A stretch of 64,000 nucleotides of DNA from Candidatus Scalindua japonica (GTDB lineage: Bacteria; Planctomycetota; Brocadiia; Brocadiales; Scalinduaceae): NCBI RefSeq assembly GCF_002443295.1, contig NZ_BAOS01000028.1:310001-374000 (forward strand), given 5' to 3'. Shown one piece after another: positions 52,727-63,005 of this stretch. Each line of letters opens with the position of its first letter. Position 1 is the stretch's first letter. The notes under the pieces were generated by a model. That model did no database searches. It was not told where the DNA came from and saw only the letters and a list, made by a program, of their open reading frames with translations. The position numbers and the translations under genes were made by a program.

Positions 52727-55435
52727 ATGGAAAAAGTTAAATTAACTATTAATGATAAAACTTATGAAGTAGAGCAAGGTAAAACTGTACTTGAAGTGGC
52801 CAGGGCAAATGACATCTGGATTCCAACCCTTTGCCATGATAATCGCCTTGAACCTTACGGTGGGTGCAGGATATGCCTTGTAGAAATAGAAGGGGCAAGA
52901 CAATTGATGCCTTCATGCATATCCAGGGTTAATGAAGGTATGGTCGTCAGGACAGAAACAGAAAATGTTCGCAGGACGAGGAAAGGTGTCCTGGAATACA
53001 TCTTGTCTGACCATCCTCTTGACTGCATGACATGCGAGGCGACCGGCTGTTGCGAGCTCCAGGATGTTGCATATGCTACAGGCATCAAAGGTGACAGGTT
53101 CAGGAGTAAGGAGAGTAGAGGCGGTGTTATCCCTGATAAAAACGAATTGATTTATAGAGAAACTCCTAAGTGTATCAGGTGTGGTCGTTGTGTAAGAATA
53201 TGTGAAGAAGTGGCCCAGGAGAATGCAATAGCGTTTGGAGGCAGAGGGTTTCAGATGTGGGTCGCTACGCCTTTTGGTGAAACGCTGTTGGACGGCCCAT
53301 GTGTACTGTGTGGGCAATGTGTGTCCGCGTGTCCGGTAGGGGCGATACGGGAAAAACAGCCGGCAGGTAAAGGGCGTTCTTACCAGACCGGGAAAGTCAG
53401 ATCAACGTGCGGCTATTGCAGTATCGGTTGTCAGATCGATATCCATACCAATCATCAGGAAATAAATAAGATAACCTCGGAAACAGGGTCTACTCCAAAT
53501 AACGGCAATCTTTGCATGAAGGGCAGATTCGCTTATGATTTTATAAATCATCAGGATAGGCTTGATTCCCCCATGGTGAGAAGAAATGGTAATCTTGAGA
53601 AGGCAAGCTGGGAAGATGCTTATAATGTCATAGCCGAAAAACTGAAAGGTATAAAGCAGGAACACGGAGCAGATGCGATTTCCTTTATCAGTTCAGGGCG
53701 GTGTACGAATGAAGAGAATTATCTCATGCAGAAATTCGCCCGGGCCGTTATCGGAACTAATAATATCGATCAAACAGAAACAGAATGTCACTCACCATCC
53801 ATACACGTATTGAGAGATACCCTTGGCCTGAGTGCCACAACAAATTCAATTGAGGAGATCTCAAAATCCGATGTTATATTTATCATTGGTGCTAATGTTA
53901 CAGAATCGCACCCTATAATAGGCCTTGAGGTAAAGAAGGCTCTCCGAAATGGTAAAACAGTCATTGTCGTGGATACACGTAAGATATGGCTGGCGAAGAA
54001 AGCCCATACTTTCTTAAACCCGCAACCCGGAACTGACACGGTTCTTATTAACGCCATTATTAACGTAATCATAAAAGAAAAACTCCATGATGAGAAGTTT
54101 ATAGAAAAAAGAACGGATAAATTTAATAGTTTTAAAAAGGCTGTTGCAAAAGATGATATTAAGAAAGCGGTGAAATTAACCGGCATCTCTCAGGATTCAA
54201 TTGAGGAAGCTGCCCGAATCTATGCTGATGCGGAAAGTGCCATAATTCTATACGGTAACGGTATAACTCAACACATATCAGGAGATGATAATGTAAAGAG
54301 TCTTGTCAATCTTGCCTTGCTGACGGGTAATATAGGTAAAGAGTGTTCCGGGATATATCCGCTTATAGGACAGAACAACGGCCAGGGGGCCTTCAATATG
54401 GGAGCTTTGCCTGATTTCTACACTGATTTCCAACCCGTTTCAGATATTACTGTTCGTAAGAAACTCGAAAAGGTTTATAGGGCTAAATTACCAAAAAACA
54501 GGGGACTGCAAATCAGAGAGATGTTTGATGGTGCATGCAAAGGCAAGGTAAAGGCCATGTACGTTATGGGCGCTGATCCGTTGATGAGTGGGCCTGATAC
54601 TACAAGGGTAAATAAGGCGCTTAGTAAACTGGACTTCCTGGTAGTACAGGATATCTTTATGTCCAATACGGCCCGGTATGCTGATGTAGTACTACCGGCA
54701 GCCTGTTTTGCCGAAAAGGACGGCACTTTCACAAATATTGAAAGGCGTGTTCAGAGAATAAGAAAGACAGTTGAACCGCCAGGTAAGTCAAAAGCAGACT
54801 GGAAAATATTATCTGAGCTTTCCGCCCGCATGGGAAAATCGGCGAATTATAGTTCACCGGAGGCCATCTGGGAAGAGATCAGAAAAGTTTCACCAAATTT
54901 TGCCGGAATAAATTATCAAAAGCTAGATAACGGAGGAGTACAGTGGCCGTGTCCGAAAGCAGGTCACCCCGGTACTAAATTTCTATACGAGAAGAAATTT
55001 CCTGAAGGAAAGGCAATTTTCTCCTCAACTAAGACGAAACTTTCTGCCGAAAAACCTGACAAGAGTTATCCGTTCATTCTCAGTACAGGACGCACCCTCT
55101 ACCATTTTAACAGTGGTACTATGACTCACAGGGCAAAGGGAAGTACACAGAAACAGCCTTATTCATTTGTAGAGATATCGCAGAAAGATGCTGATGCTGC
55201 CAGAATAAAAGATGGAGAATTGGTCAGTGTAACGACAAAACGAGGCCGAATATCTCTTGCAGCAAATATCTCAAACAGAGTTATGCCAAAACAAATCTGG
55301 ATTCCATTCCACTTCATAAATGCTCCGGTAAATCTACTCACAAAAGATCCTTGCAGCACCTCACGTTCAAACGGCGATTCAAATTTAATGCCTGAATACA
55401 AAGTTTGCGCTGCCAGAGTAGAAAAGGTGGAGTAA
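52727..55435 (+). CDS. fdhA: Formate dehydrogenase alpha subunit with NuoG-like iron-sulfur N-terminus
   Basis: Domains in order: a 2Fe-2S ferredoxin domain (CRICLVEIEGARQLMPSC), a His-Cys 4Fe-4S region (DHPLDCMTCEATGCCELQD), two 4Fe-4S clusters (CIRCGRCVRICEE, CVLCGQCVSACPVGA), then the molybdopterin oxidoreductase (STCGYCSIGC for its 4Fe-4S cluster, ETECHSPSIH, MGADPLMSG and a C-terminal dinucleotide-binding domain). The molybdenum ligand position in ETECHSPS is Cys, not selenocysteine. 902 residues is typical of cytoplasmic NAD-linked FdhA. No beta or gamma subunit or accessory gene is adjacent. Confidence 0.85.
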   Translation: MEKVKLTINDKTYEVEQGKTVLEVARANDIWIPTLCHDNRLEPYGGCRICLVEIEGARQLMPSCISRVNEGMVVRTETENVRRTRKGVLEYILSDHPLDCMTCEATGCCELQDVAYATGIKGDRFRSKESRGGVIPDKNELIYRETPKCIRCGRCVRICEEVAQENAIAFGGRGFQMWVATPFGETLLDGPCVLCGQCVSACPVGAIREKQPAGKGRSYQTGKVRSTCGYCSIGCQIDIHTNHQEINKITSETGSTPNNGNLCMKGRFAYDFINHQDRLDSPMVRRNGNLEKASWEDAYNVIAEKLKGIKQEHGADAISFISSGRCTNEENYLMQKFARAVIGTNNIDQTETECHSPSIHVLRDTLGLSATTNSIEEISKSDVIFIIGANVTESHPIIGLEVKKALRNGKTVIVVDTRKIWLAKKAHTFLNPQPGTDTVLINAIINVIIKEKLHDEKFIEKRTDKFNSFKKAVAKDDIKKAVKLTGISQDSIEEAARIYADAESAIILYGNGITQHISGDDNVKSLVNLALLTGNIGKECSGIYPLIGQNNGQGAFNMGALPDFYTDFQPVSDITVRKKLEKVYRAKLPKNRGLQIREMFDGACKGKVKAMYVMGADPLMSGPDTTRVNKALSKLDFLVVQDIFMSNTARYADVVLPAACFAEKDGTFTNIERRVQRIRKTVEPPGKSKADWKILSELSARMGKSANYSSPEAIWEEIRKVSPNFAGINYQKLDNGGVQWPCPKAGHPGTKFLYEKKFPEGKAIFSSTKTKLSAEKPDKSYPFILSTGRTLYHFNSGTMTHRAKGSTQKQPYSFVEISQKDADAARIKDGELVSVTTKRGRISLAANISNRVMPKQIWIPFHFINAPVNLLTKDPCSTSRSNGDSNLMPEYKVCAARVEKVE

Positions 55436-55795
55436 ATCTAGACCTGCCTGGTCGAACCGAAATCAAAAAGACGTTAGACGTAAATTATACTAATTGGCAC
55501 GGAAAAATAATGCCTCTTAAGAAAGCGTGAATCCAGATTGAACAAGCCTCCTGGATACCCGATAAAAGAATTCGGGTATGACAAAAGAGGTCTACGCAAA
55601 AACCTGACCGGGTGCGGCTGGTAAATGCTGATGTATTAAATAATATTGAAGGCGCCTTATATGATATTGTTGCAACCACTCCTCTTTCCTCCTTTTTGCC
55701 CGGATAAGCCGTTCGGACGGGCGTAAGGAGGGGATGAGTAAAATTGGTTCTTCTGTCCCCTCTGTCTAAAGGATGAAAAAGGGTAAAATTGTTTT
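55436..55795. repeat. Repeat-rich gap between fdhA and lpdA
   Basis: The stretch 55500-55617 resembles the element at 31462-31635: both contain GAATCCAG, a run ending in ACAAAAGxGGT and a right arm GCAAAAACCTxACCGG. The words CCTCTTAAGAAAGC (55511-55524) recur at 50645-50658. Further right, CTCCTTTTTGCCCG and CGGGCGTAAGGAG around 55690-55730 form an imperfect hairpin. No gene is seen. Confidence 0.5.
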
Positions 55796-57193
55796 ATGAA
55801 AAATTATGACTTATTAATTATTGGCGGCGGTCCGGGTGGGTATGTTGCGGCGATTAAAGGTGCACAGCTTGGCCTGAGTGTAGGTCTGATAGAAATGGAC
55901 AAAGTGGGAGGCGCCTGTCTGCACAAAGGTTGTATACCCACAAAGGCGTTAATCCAATCAACCCACTTATACGAACTCTTTAAAAGGAGTAAAGAGTTTG
56001 GCATTGCTACAGAAGGTGTCAGGGTCGACTTCAGAGCATTTCACAAGCGAAAAAGAACAGTCGTAACCAAACTGTTTGGTGGAATCAAGCACCTGCTCAA
56101 GAAAAACAATGTTGATCTTTTTGATGGTACCGGCCAGATATCATCTCCCGGTAAAGTCCTGCTCAAAGTAAACGACATAGTTATAGAGGAAATATTGGCA
56201 AAGAACATCGTTGTCTCCACCGGCTCTTCACCGATGGTTTTTAAAAACCTGCCACATGATAAAAAGAGCGTATTAACAAGTGATGATATCCTGGAGATGG
56301 AAGAGATACCCTCCTCACTCCTGATAATCGGAGGCGGCTCAGTGGGGATTGAATTCGCTTATGTTTTCAATGTACTAGGAAGCGAAGTAACCGTGGTTGA
56401 AGTGATGGACGAAATTCTTCCGACAAACGATAAAGATATAGGAAACGCTTTAAGAAAGAGTCTCTCGAAGAGAGGCATCAGGTTTCTTACTCATACTGAA
56501 CTTAATCAAATTGAAAAAATAGAAGATGCCGTTGAGACAACTGTTATGAAAAATGACGGAAATGCGGAAGTGCTTCAAAGCGAAAAAGTTCTTCTTGCCA
56601 TGGGCAGAAAACCTGAAACAGAAGATTTGGGACTGGAAACTCTCAATCTCGAATATAGTGGAAGGTTCATAGATGTAGATGAGAATATGCAGACAAATCA
56701 GCAGGGCATCTACGCTATTGGAGATGTTACTGGCCCACCGATGCTTGCCCATCTGGCATCCGCACAGGGTTTACTCGTCTCGCACAATATTGCGGGTGTT
56801 GATTACCCGCCTATAAACAGTAACACGATACCGAAAGTAACATATACAAATCCTCAGGTCGCGAGTGTCGGTATGACTCAGGAAGAGGCAGAACTGAAAG
56901 GCCATGATGTAAAGATTGGCAGTTTCCCTTTCATGGCTAATGCTAAAACCAGGATAACAGGAGAAGGAGAGGAAGGTTTCATAAAGATCATAACAGATGC
57001 TTCAAGCAGTGAAATCCTTGGCGTACACCTGATAGGCCACGAAGTTGGAGAGCTGATAGGAGGCATGTCCCTCGCCATGAATATTGAAGCGACAACCCTG
57101 GAAGTAAGTGCCAATATCTTCCCGCACCCAACCCTATCAGAAGTATTCTCCGAAGCCTTTTACATGATTGAAGGAAAGGCAATACATATCTGA
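55796..57193 (+). CDS. lpdA: Dihydrolipoyl dehydrogenase
   Basis: The FAD enzyme reoxidises dihydrolipoamide of 2-oxoacid dehydrogenase or glycine cleavage complexes with NAD+. FAD loop IIGGGPGGYVAAIKGAQLG, redox disulfide GGACLHKGCIPTKALI (two Cys five apart), NAD loop IIGGGSVGIEFAYVFNVLG, AIGDVTGPPMLAHLASAQG, and the C-terminal His-Glu pair in NIFPHPTLSEVFSEAF. 465 residues. No acyltransferase or lipoyl subunit is next to it, so its complex cannot be inferred here. Confidence 0.92.
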   Translation: MKNYDLLIIGGGPGGYVAAIKGAQLGLSVGLIEMDKVGGACLHKGCIPTKALIQSTHLYELFKRSKEFGIATEGVRVDFRAFHKRKRTVVTKLFGGIKHLLKKNNVDLFDGTGQISSPGKVLLKVNDIVIEEILAKNIVVSTGSSPMVFKNLPHDKKSVLTSDDILEMEEIPSSLLIIGGGSVGIEFAYVFNVLGSEVTVVEVMDEILPTNDKDIGNALRKSLSKRGIRFLTHTELNQIEKIEDAVETTVMKNDGNAEVLQSEKVLLAMGRKPETEDLGLETLNLEYSGRFIDVDENMQTNQQGIYAIGDVTGPPMLAHLASAQGLLVSHNIAGVDYPPINSNTIPKVTYTNPQVASVGMTQEEAELKGHDVKIGSFPFMANAKTRITGEGEEGFIKIITDASSSEILGVHLIGHEVGELIGGMSLAMNIEATTLEVSANIFPHPTLSEVFSEAFYMIEGKAIHI

Positions 57194-57229
57194 TAATAAG
57201 CCAGGTCGCTCTCACGACAAAAACCATCC

Positions 57230-57294
57230 TTCGGCTCCGCTCAGGATAACGTGACTCGAGTGCTCAGAACAACGTTACACTGAGCGGAGTCGAA
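57230..57294. repeat. Imperfect inverted repeat
   Basis: TTCGGCTCCGCTCAGGATAA (from 57230) and its near reverse complement TTACACTGAGCGGAGTCGAA (57275-57294) form a hairpin just after lpdA. The sequence type CTCCGCTCAG/CTGAGCGGAG is a common dispersed genomic palindrome and may serve as a terminator. Confidence 0.6.
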
Positions 57295-57629
57295 ATGTTA
57301 TCAGTATTAAATCAGGAAATAATCCTCTATTTACTTATGAACGGCCACAGCATTTTTTTCTTTTTCTTCCCGGCTCTTGTGCGCCGTGAATTATTTTGTC
57401 CTCAGTAAATTCCCTCATGTCTATAAACCTTTTTAAGTCATCATGCCTTCAGCCGCTTTTCCATTGCCAAATACCCCATAAACAGTGCATACGGATATTT
57501 GCCGTTTGATACGTGGTGTCAGCTACGCCCATGTCGTACTCAGCCCCATTCACATTCAGACCAGTATGGAACTGTTTTATTAATATCAAATTCCAATATG
57601 TTGGCATTGTATTCTTGTTTTATCATCAA

Positions 57630-57707
57630 ATCAAATATTTTAGTAGCTGCAGGCTGCCTCCCTGTACCTGTTCGGGCAGGAAGCCTGCAGCTACTAAAAT
57701 ATTTGAT
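57630..57707. repeat. Long palindrome with 26-bp perfect arms (REP-like)
   Basis: The arms 57630-57655 (ATCAAATATTTTAGTAGCTG and on to CAGGCT) and 57682-57707 are exact reverse complements; a partly paired centre of 26 bases lies between. The whole could form one hairpin of 78 bases. It is in the 699-base gap between lpdA and recQ, which holds no gene. A further GGATACCCGCTCG-type repeat sits near 57851-57880. Confidence 0.85.
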
Positions 57708-57892
57708 AACAAATTGATCATTTAAGATTGGAATCAACTATTATTTGTAATAAATTATCTATCACTATATAATGGTGCTGTTCAAAAGAAAAACACTACT
57801 TTCTAGCACTGTTTGTAAGTAGTTTAGAGACATAAAAAGTCGAAAGGACTAGATACCCGCTCGACTGACTGCGGGAATGACAGATTAACAAT

Positions 57893-60046
57893 ATGCTTAA
57901 CACACTAAAAAAAGTTTTCGGATTTGAATCATTTCGCCCTAATCAAGAGGCTATTATCAAGAACATCCTGGAGAAAAGAGATGTTTTTGCCGTGATGCCT
58001 ACGGGAGGCGGCAAATCGCTCTGTTATCAATTGCCTGCGAGGATTATGAAGGGGACTGCTGTTGTTATAAGCCCTCTGATCTCCCTTATGAAGGACCAGG
58101 TTGACGCGGCCATTGAGAATGGAATTTCAGCTGCCTTTTTAAACAGCTCTTTAAGCCCACAGGAGATGTCCGGTATATACCAACAACTGAAGAGCAACGA
58201 TTTGGAACTGCTATATATTGCACCGGAACGTTTTGCCATGCCGAGTTTCCTCGAAACTCTGAAAACGATTCCCATATCTCTTTTTGCCATAGACGAAGCA
58301 CATTGTGTTTCCGAATGGGGGCATGATTTTCGTCCTGATTACCTGAGCCTCTGTAATATTACCCAAACATTTCCACACATTCCGGTATCAGCTTTTACGG
58401 CAACTGCAACGCCAAATGTCCAGGAGGATATTATCACTAAGATTGGTTTGAGATCTCCATATATTATTCGTGCATCATTTAATCGTCAGAATCTCTTTTA
58501 CCAGGTAAAAAGTAAGACGGGTATAGAATCGCAAATAGTGGATTTTCTCAAAGAGCATGAAGATGAACCAGGTATTATATACCGCAGCACACGAGACTCG
58601 GTTTTCAGATTGACAGAATTTCTCGTAGATCAAGGTATCAGCGTGCTTCCTTATCACGCTGGATTGAGTCCAGAAGAACGCAAGAGAAACCAGGAAGCAT
58701 TCAGTAGAGACAGGGTTACCGTAATAGTAGCAACAATTGCCTTCGGGATGGGAATAGATAAATCAAACGTACGCTTTGTAATCCATGCTGATTTACCGAA
58801 AAACATAGAAGGATATTACCAGGAAACAGGGCGTGCGGGACGTGATGGAGAGAGGGCTGATTGCCTTCTCCTCTTTGGCAGACAGGATATTCCTAAAATA
58901 AGATTTTTTATAGACCAGATGCCCAATGAAAATGAACGGTCAATTTCAATGGAAAAGCTGTACAAGAGTGTTAAATACGCTTCACATAATGTATGCAGAC
59001 GCAGGCAGCTTCTGGAATACTTTGGTGAAACTTATACAGAGGAAAACTGTGGGGCGTGTGATATCTGTGCGGGTAATATAGAGAAGGTTGATATAACAGT
59101 TGATGCGCAGATAGTGATGTCGGCGATGTCAAGGACCGGTCAGTATTTTGGCATCAGACATATCATTGACATTGTGGTCGGTGCGGACACAAAGCGTATA
59201 CGCGAGCTCCAGCATAACGAGATCAAAACTTATGGTGCAGGTAAACACAAAGAGAAGAAGCACTGGCAATTTATTATTGATGAACTTCTGGCACAAGAGG
59301 CTATCGCTCAGGACGGCGGCCAGTACCCTGTGTTAATCATGACCAACAAGGGTACAGAGATACTCTATGGCAGAGAAAAAATAGAGGGATTAAAGAGGGA
59401 AGAGATAAAGAAGAAGCCGAAGGCATTCAAAGTAAGTGGTTTTCAACCTTACGATGAAGTCCTTTTTGATAAACTTCGTGTTCTTCGAAAGGGACTTGCG
59501 GAAGAGCATAAGGTCCCGCCGTACATAATTTTTTCAGACATGACACTTCATCAGATGTGTATTTATTATCCTTCAACATTGGATGAGATGATAACCATTA
59601 GCGGTGTCGGAGAGACTAAACTTGAGCGATACGGAACAGACTTTACAAAAGAGATAAGGGCACATCTTGACAAAAACCCTGACATTTCTATCCCGGAAAG
59701 ATCACCCTCTGATTTGACGGTGAATAGACCACAGCAAAAGGTGAAAGAAAGTACCATAGAGAAAACATATGAGTTTTTTAATGAAGGACTTTCGGTAAAG
59801 GAAATTGCAAAAGCCCGTAATCTTGCATCGTCTACTATCACAGGACACCTTGAAAGCCTGATAAGAGATGGCCGTGTTGCTGAAATAGACCGTCTTATTG
59901 ACCCGGCAAAGCGTAATACAATCGAAGAGATGTTTTTCGCTCTTAAGACTTGGAATACAGGACCAATTGTTGAATATTCCAAAGGTACTGTCAGTTATGA
60001 TGATGCAAGACTTGTACGGGCTTATATTCAACGTAAGACAATATAG
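57893..60046 (+). CDS. recQ: ATP-dependent DNA helicase RecQ
   Basis: RecQ unwinds DNA 3'-5' in recombination repair. It starts FGFESFRPNQEAIIKNIL, with Walker A MPTGGGKSLCYQLPA, DEAH box, SAFTATATPNVQ, HAGLSPEERKRNQEAF, and motif VI ETGRAGRDGERA. A zinc-binding RQC region (NVCRRRQLLEYFGE and CGACDIC) and an HRDC domain (PPYIIFSDMTLHQM, ISGVGETKLERYG) follow. After HRDC there is an extra ~100-residue part with a helix-turn-helix (VKEIAKARNLASSTITGHLE) as in some longer bacterial RecQ proteins. 717 residues. Confidence 0.95.
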   Translation: MLNTLKKVFGFESFRPNQEAIIKNILEKRDVFAVMPTGGGKSLCYQLPARIMKGTAVVISPLISLMKDQVDAAIENGISAAFLNSSLSPQEMSGIYQQLKSNDLELLYIAPERFAMPSFLETLKTIPISLFAIDEAHCVSEWGHDFRPDYLSLCNITQTFPHIPVSAFTATATPNVQEDIITKIGLRSPYIIRASFNRQNLFYQVKSKTGIESQIVDFLKEHEDEPGIIYRSTRDSVFRLTEFLVDQGISVLPYHAGLSPEERKRNQEAFSRDRVTVIVATIAFGMGIDKSNVRFVIHADLPKNIEGYYQETGRAGRDGERADCLLLFGRQDIPKIRFFIDQMPNENERSISMEKLYKSVKYASHNVCRRRQLLEYFGETYTEENCGACDICAGNIEKVDITVDAQIVMSAMSRTGQYFGIRHIIDIVVGADTKRIRELQHNEIKTYGAGKHKEKKHWQFIIDELLAQEAIAQDGGQYPVLIMTNKGTEILYGREKIEGLKREEIKKKPKAFKVSGFQPYDEVLFDKLRVLRKGLAEEHKVPPYIIFSDMTLHQMCIYYPSTLDEMITISGVGETKLERYGTDFTKEIRAHLDKNPDISIPERSPSDLTVNRPQQKVKESTIEKTYEFFNEGLSVKEIAKARNLASSTITGHLESLIRDGRVAEIDRLIDPAKRNTIEEMFFALKTWNTGPIVEYSKGTVSYDDARLVRAYIQRKTI

Positions 60047-60163
60047 ATAACTCTACGCTGCTATTAAGCCAATTATTCAAAGGTTCAATAGCGACACAGA
60101 ATATTTACTATACAACTTTCTCTTTTGATTCATAGTAATTATGTTTTTCGAAACATACTATTG

Positions 60164-62509
60164 CTAAAAGTCCTTATAACTGTCATCATGTTCTACAATC
60201 CTGTTTGTACCCATTGGAATTACGGCCTCAAGGTCTCTACTCTGAGTAGCATTATGACCATTGCCATCCGTTTTAACTTTACGAACCCGCTCCGCTTTAT
60301 TGACGCGTGGAACACCTTGAGAAGAGATTCTTCCCCTTGATTCCTTCTCGCCGGTACTCGATGCAACATTTCCTGTACTTCCAACCAGTGCTGCAAGGGT
60401 ATCAATCTGGTCCATCAGGTTCTCTGTCTGAGCTGTCATCTCTTCACTTGCAGAGGCAGTCTCCTCTGCATTGGCGGCGTTCTCCTGTGTTACCTGGTCC
60501 ATCTGATGTATTGCATTATTCACCTGACTTATTCCTTCTGACTGCTCAACCGAGGCATTCTTTATCTCCTTCGTCAGGTCTGTCGCCTTTTTGACGTTCC
60601 TCACAATATCCTGTAAGGCATCTCCGCACTTAACCGCAAGTTTGGCTCCGTTATCTGCTTTGGTTACACTCTCATCTATCAATGCTGTAGTGTCTTTTGC
60701 CGCCGCCGCACTCCTCTGCGCCAGGTTTCTCACCTCTTCCGCAACAACAGCAAAACCCTTACCGTGTTCTCCCGCTCTTGCCGCCTCTACAGCAGCGTTA
60801 AGTGCAAGAAGGTTAGTCTGAAACGCAATACCGTCTATCACCTTCGTTATCTCCGCTATCTTCTTGCTGCCTGTATTTATCTCGCCCATCGCTGTATTCA
60901 TCTCTTCTACCGTGCTATTGCCATTCTCTGCCGAGACACTGCACATATCTACTAATTTGGCCGCTTCCTCAGCATTGTCCGCATTCTGCTTTGTCACGGC
61001 AGCCATCTCTTCCATTGATGCGGAGGTCTCCTCTAATGAGGACGCCTGTTCTGAAGAACCCTCTGCAAGGCTCTGGCTGGATGACGAAACCTGCCCGGAT
61101 GCAGATGCTATCTGTGATGAACAATCCGTCAGACTGTCAATCATATTCTTGATCACAGTAGTTACGTTACCAGTGATCCTGGTAACTAAATAGCCTATTC
61201 CTACAATGAGTACCAACATTCCTCCTGCCAGTTTCCACATACTTGCTCTTAATGAGGCAACTGCTTGAAGCGCCTCATCCTCGTCAATCTCTGACATAAT
61301 AGCCCAGTCCACATCTTCAATATCCACCGGTGCGTAAGCGCTGAGTACAGAAACATTGCGATAATCAGGAAAAATCTCTATATGAGTATTACCCGCAATA
61401 GCTGCCCTGGTCCCCTTCGTATCAACCTTCTGCAGCATTATAGTACTATCCTTTGCATTAATCTTGTCCAGCACGTCTTGATCTGTGCCCAACCTTTTCA
61501 TCAGTGTGTAATAACCATCTCTGTCTTCTATAAGGAAACGAGACTGACTCCTCATAGCCAGGTCCCTGCCGATAAGATACGTCTCTCCACTGCTGCCTAA
61601 GCCTACATTTTTCCAGTCACTGTCAGATGTCATGACAGCGTTAATTTTATCAATCGGCATCTGAAAAATCAAAATTCCTATCTTTTTCGTACCATTATAT
61701 ATCGGTGATGCTATAAAACTTGCCGCGTTTTCGTATGATGGCGCATAGGGTTCAAAGTCCACCAGCTTTACAAAGTCTGGTTCGTTGCTGTTATTTGCCT
61801 CATTGAAAACTCTTGCAAAATTAGTGTCAGCATAAGGTCCGTTTTTAAGAGAGGTGGCAAAGTCCAGCTCTTTAAAAACAGAATAGACTATATTTCCGCT
61901 ATCCGGATCAACAATAAAGATATCATAATATCCAAATTGTTCCAGATATTCTCTTATTACGGGATGATAAACTGTATGTGCTTTATTATATGATGACTTC
62001 CCATCTGCGATATCCACGGTATCCAGCTGATGTTTTTCTCCCAGTTTATTTGGGTTCGCAGCTATAAGATGATATTGTAACGCTATTGAATTGTCATCAA
62101 GCTGATTAAGATAGCGGACTACATTTGACTGTTTCCCATTGTTTAGTTGTTTATACTCATTTTCAAAATCGCCGGTATAGTAATTTTTTAAAGCGGATTT
62201 ATATTCATCTATTTGAGAATCAGATATATCATTTTCCGTTCGGAATTCTGAAAAAGCGTCTTTAAAGTACTTTGTTGCATCCACAATCATTCTATCTTCA
62301 GAAAATGTTTGTACCTGTTTTCTGATAGTAGAGAAATAGTCCTCTATCTGTTTCTTTTTCGTCTCCCTTACTGAAACCAGTTGATTAAATGACTGCTGTT
62401 TTAATGCCTTGCTGGATGAATTATTGCTGAGAATTCCCATTATCGCAAGAGGCACTAAACCTGCTATCAAAAACAGGATAATTACCTTTGTTCCCATTCC
62501 AATCCTCAT
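60164..62509 (-). CDS. Methyl-accepting chemotaxis protein
   Basis: N-terminal membrane helix ([19 protein letters not shown]), a large periplasmic sensor region of ~390 residues of double Cache type ([39 protein letters not shown]), a second membrane helix ([16 protein letters not shown]), then directly the cytoplasmic methylation and signalling helices with no clear HAMP. The signalling tip [20 protein letters not shown] and [19 protein letters not shown] are canonical. A flexible tail ends [10 protein letters not shown]. 781 residues; no che genes are adjacent. Confidence 0.93.
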   Translation of the reverse strand: MRIGMGTKVIILFLIAGLVPLAIMGILSNNSSSKALKQQSFNQLVSVRETKKKQIEDYFSTIRKQVQTFSEDRMIVDATKYFKDAFSEFRTENDISDSQIDEYKSALKNYYTGDFENEYKQLNNGKQSNVVRYLNQLDDNSIALQYHLIAANPNKLGEKHQLDTVDIADGKSSYNKAHTVYHPVIREYLEQFGYYDIFIVDPDSGNIVYSVFKELDFATSLKNGPYADTNFARVFNEANNSNEPDFVKLVDFEPYAPSYENAASFIASPIYNGTKKIGILIFQMPIDKINAVMTSDSDWKNVGLGSSGETYLIGRDLAMRSQSRFLIEDRDGYYTLMKRLGTDQDVLDKINAKDSTIMLQKVDTKGTRAAIAGNTHIEIFPDYRNVSVLSAYAPVDIEDVDWAIMSEIDEDEALQAVASLRASMWKLAGGMLVLIVGIGYLVTRITGNVTTVIKNMIDSLTDCSSQIASASGQVSSSSQSLAEGSSEQASSLEETSASMEEMAAVTKQNADNAEEAAKLVDMCSVSAENGNSTVEEMNTAMGEINTGSKKIAEITKVIDGIAFQTNLLALNAAVEAARAGEHGKGFAVVAEEVRNLAQRSAAAAKDTTALIDESVTKADNGAKLAVKCGDALQDIVRNVKKATDLTKEIKNASVEQSEGISQVNNAIHQMDQVTQENAANAEETASASEEMTAQTENLMDQIDTLAALVGSTGNVASSTGEKESRGRISSQGVPRVNKAERVRKVKTDGNGHNATQSRDLEAVIPMGTNRIVEHDDSYKDF

Positions 62510-63005
62510 TTTTTTCTTTCTCCTTTCTTAATTTAAGTCTGCTATATTCAAAAACCCTTAAGTTTTTAATTAGCAGATAAGATATTATAGTTTGATAAAT
62601 TCTTTAAGATATTTGACATTCCATTGGAAATGGAAGACTTAACTTGTTTTTGTTTACAATTAATATTTTGATTATTCTCTCTAAATTCTTCACCCCAAAA
62701 AGCTAATAACATTTTTTTACCATTCTTTACAAAAATGAAAATAACATAGATGTGAGATAAAATACTTTTCGGGATAATATGAAAAATGTTTAGAGAAAAA
62801 ATTACAGATGCTGTCTTTATCTGAAATACAGAAAAGGAATTTTTTATTGAATGTATTAATATAACGACAGAAGTGGCGTCTCTTTTGTGTTAGTAGACTG
62901 GCAGGTATTTCAATAGGGGCTTCTTATTTGCATTCGGATAAGTGATGAGTTTAATAAGTCAATCCGATATAAATATCTAAAGATTTTGTAATTAAATAAA
63001 GCTGT
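62510..63005. other. AT-rich gap between cysC and the chemoreceptor
   Basis: The 496-base gap contains the chemoreceptor promoter region on the minus strand and the 3' end region of cysC. No gene, RNA or clear hairpin is seen. Confidence 0.3.

Noticed and set aside
53402-54186. Long minus-strand open frames opposite formate dehydrogenase
   Set aside because: They are antisense shadows of a well-supported coding gene; the same holds for those opposite ftsW, murC, pruA, recQ and the chemoreceptor.
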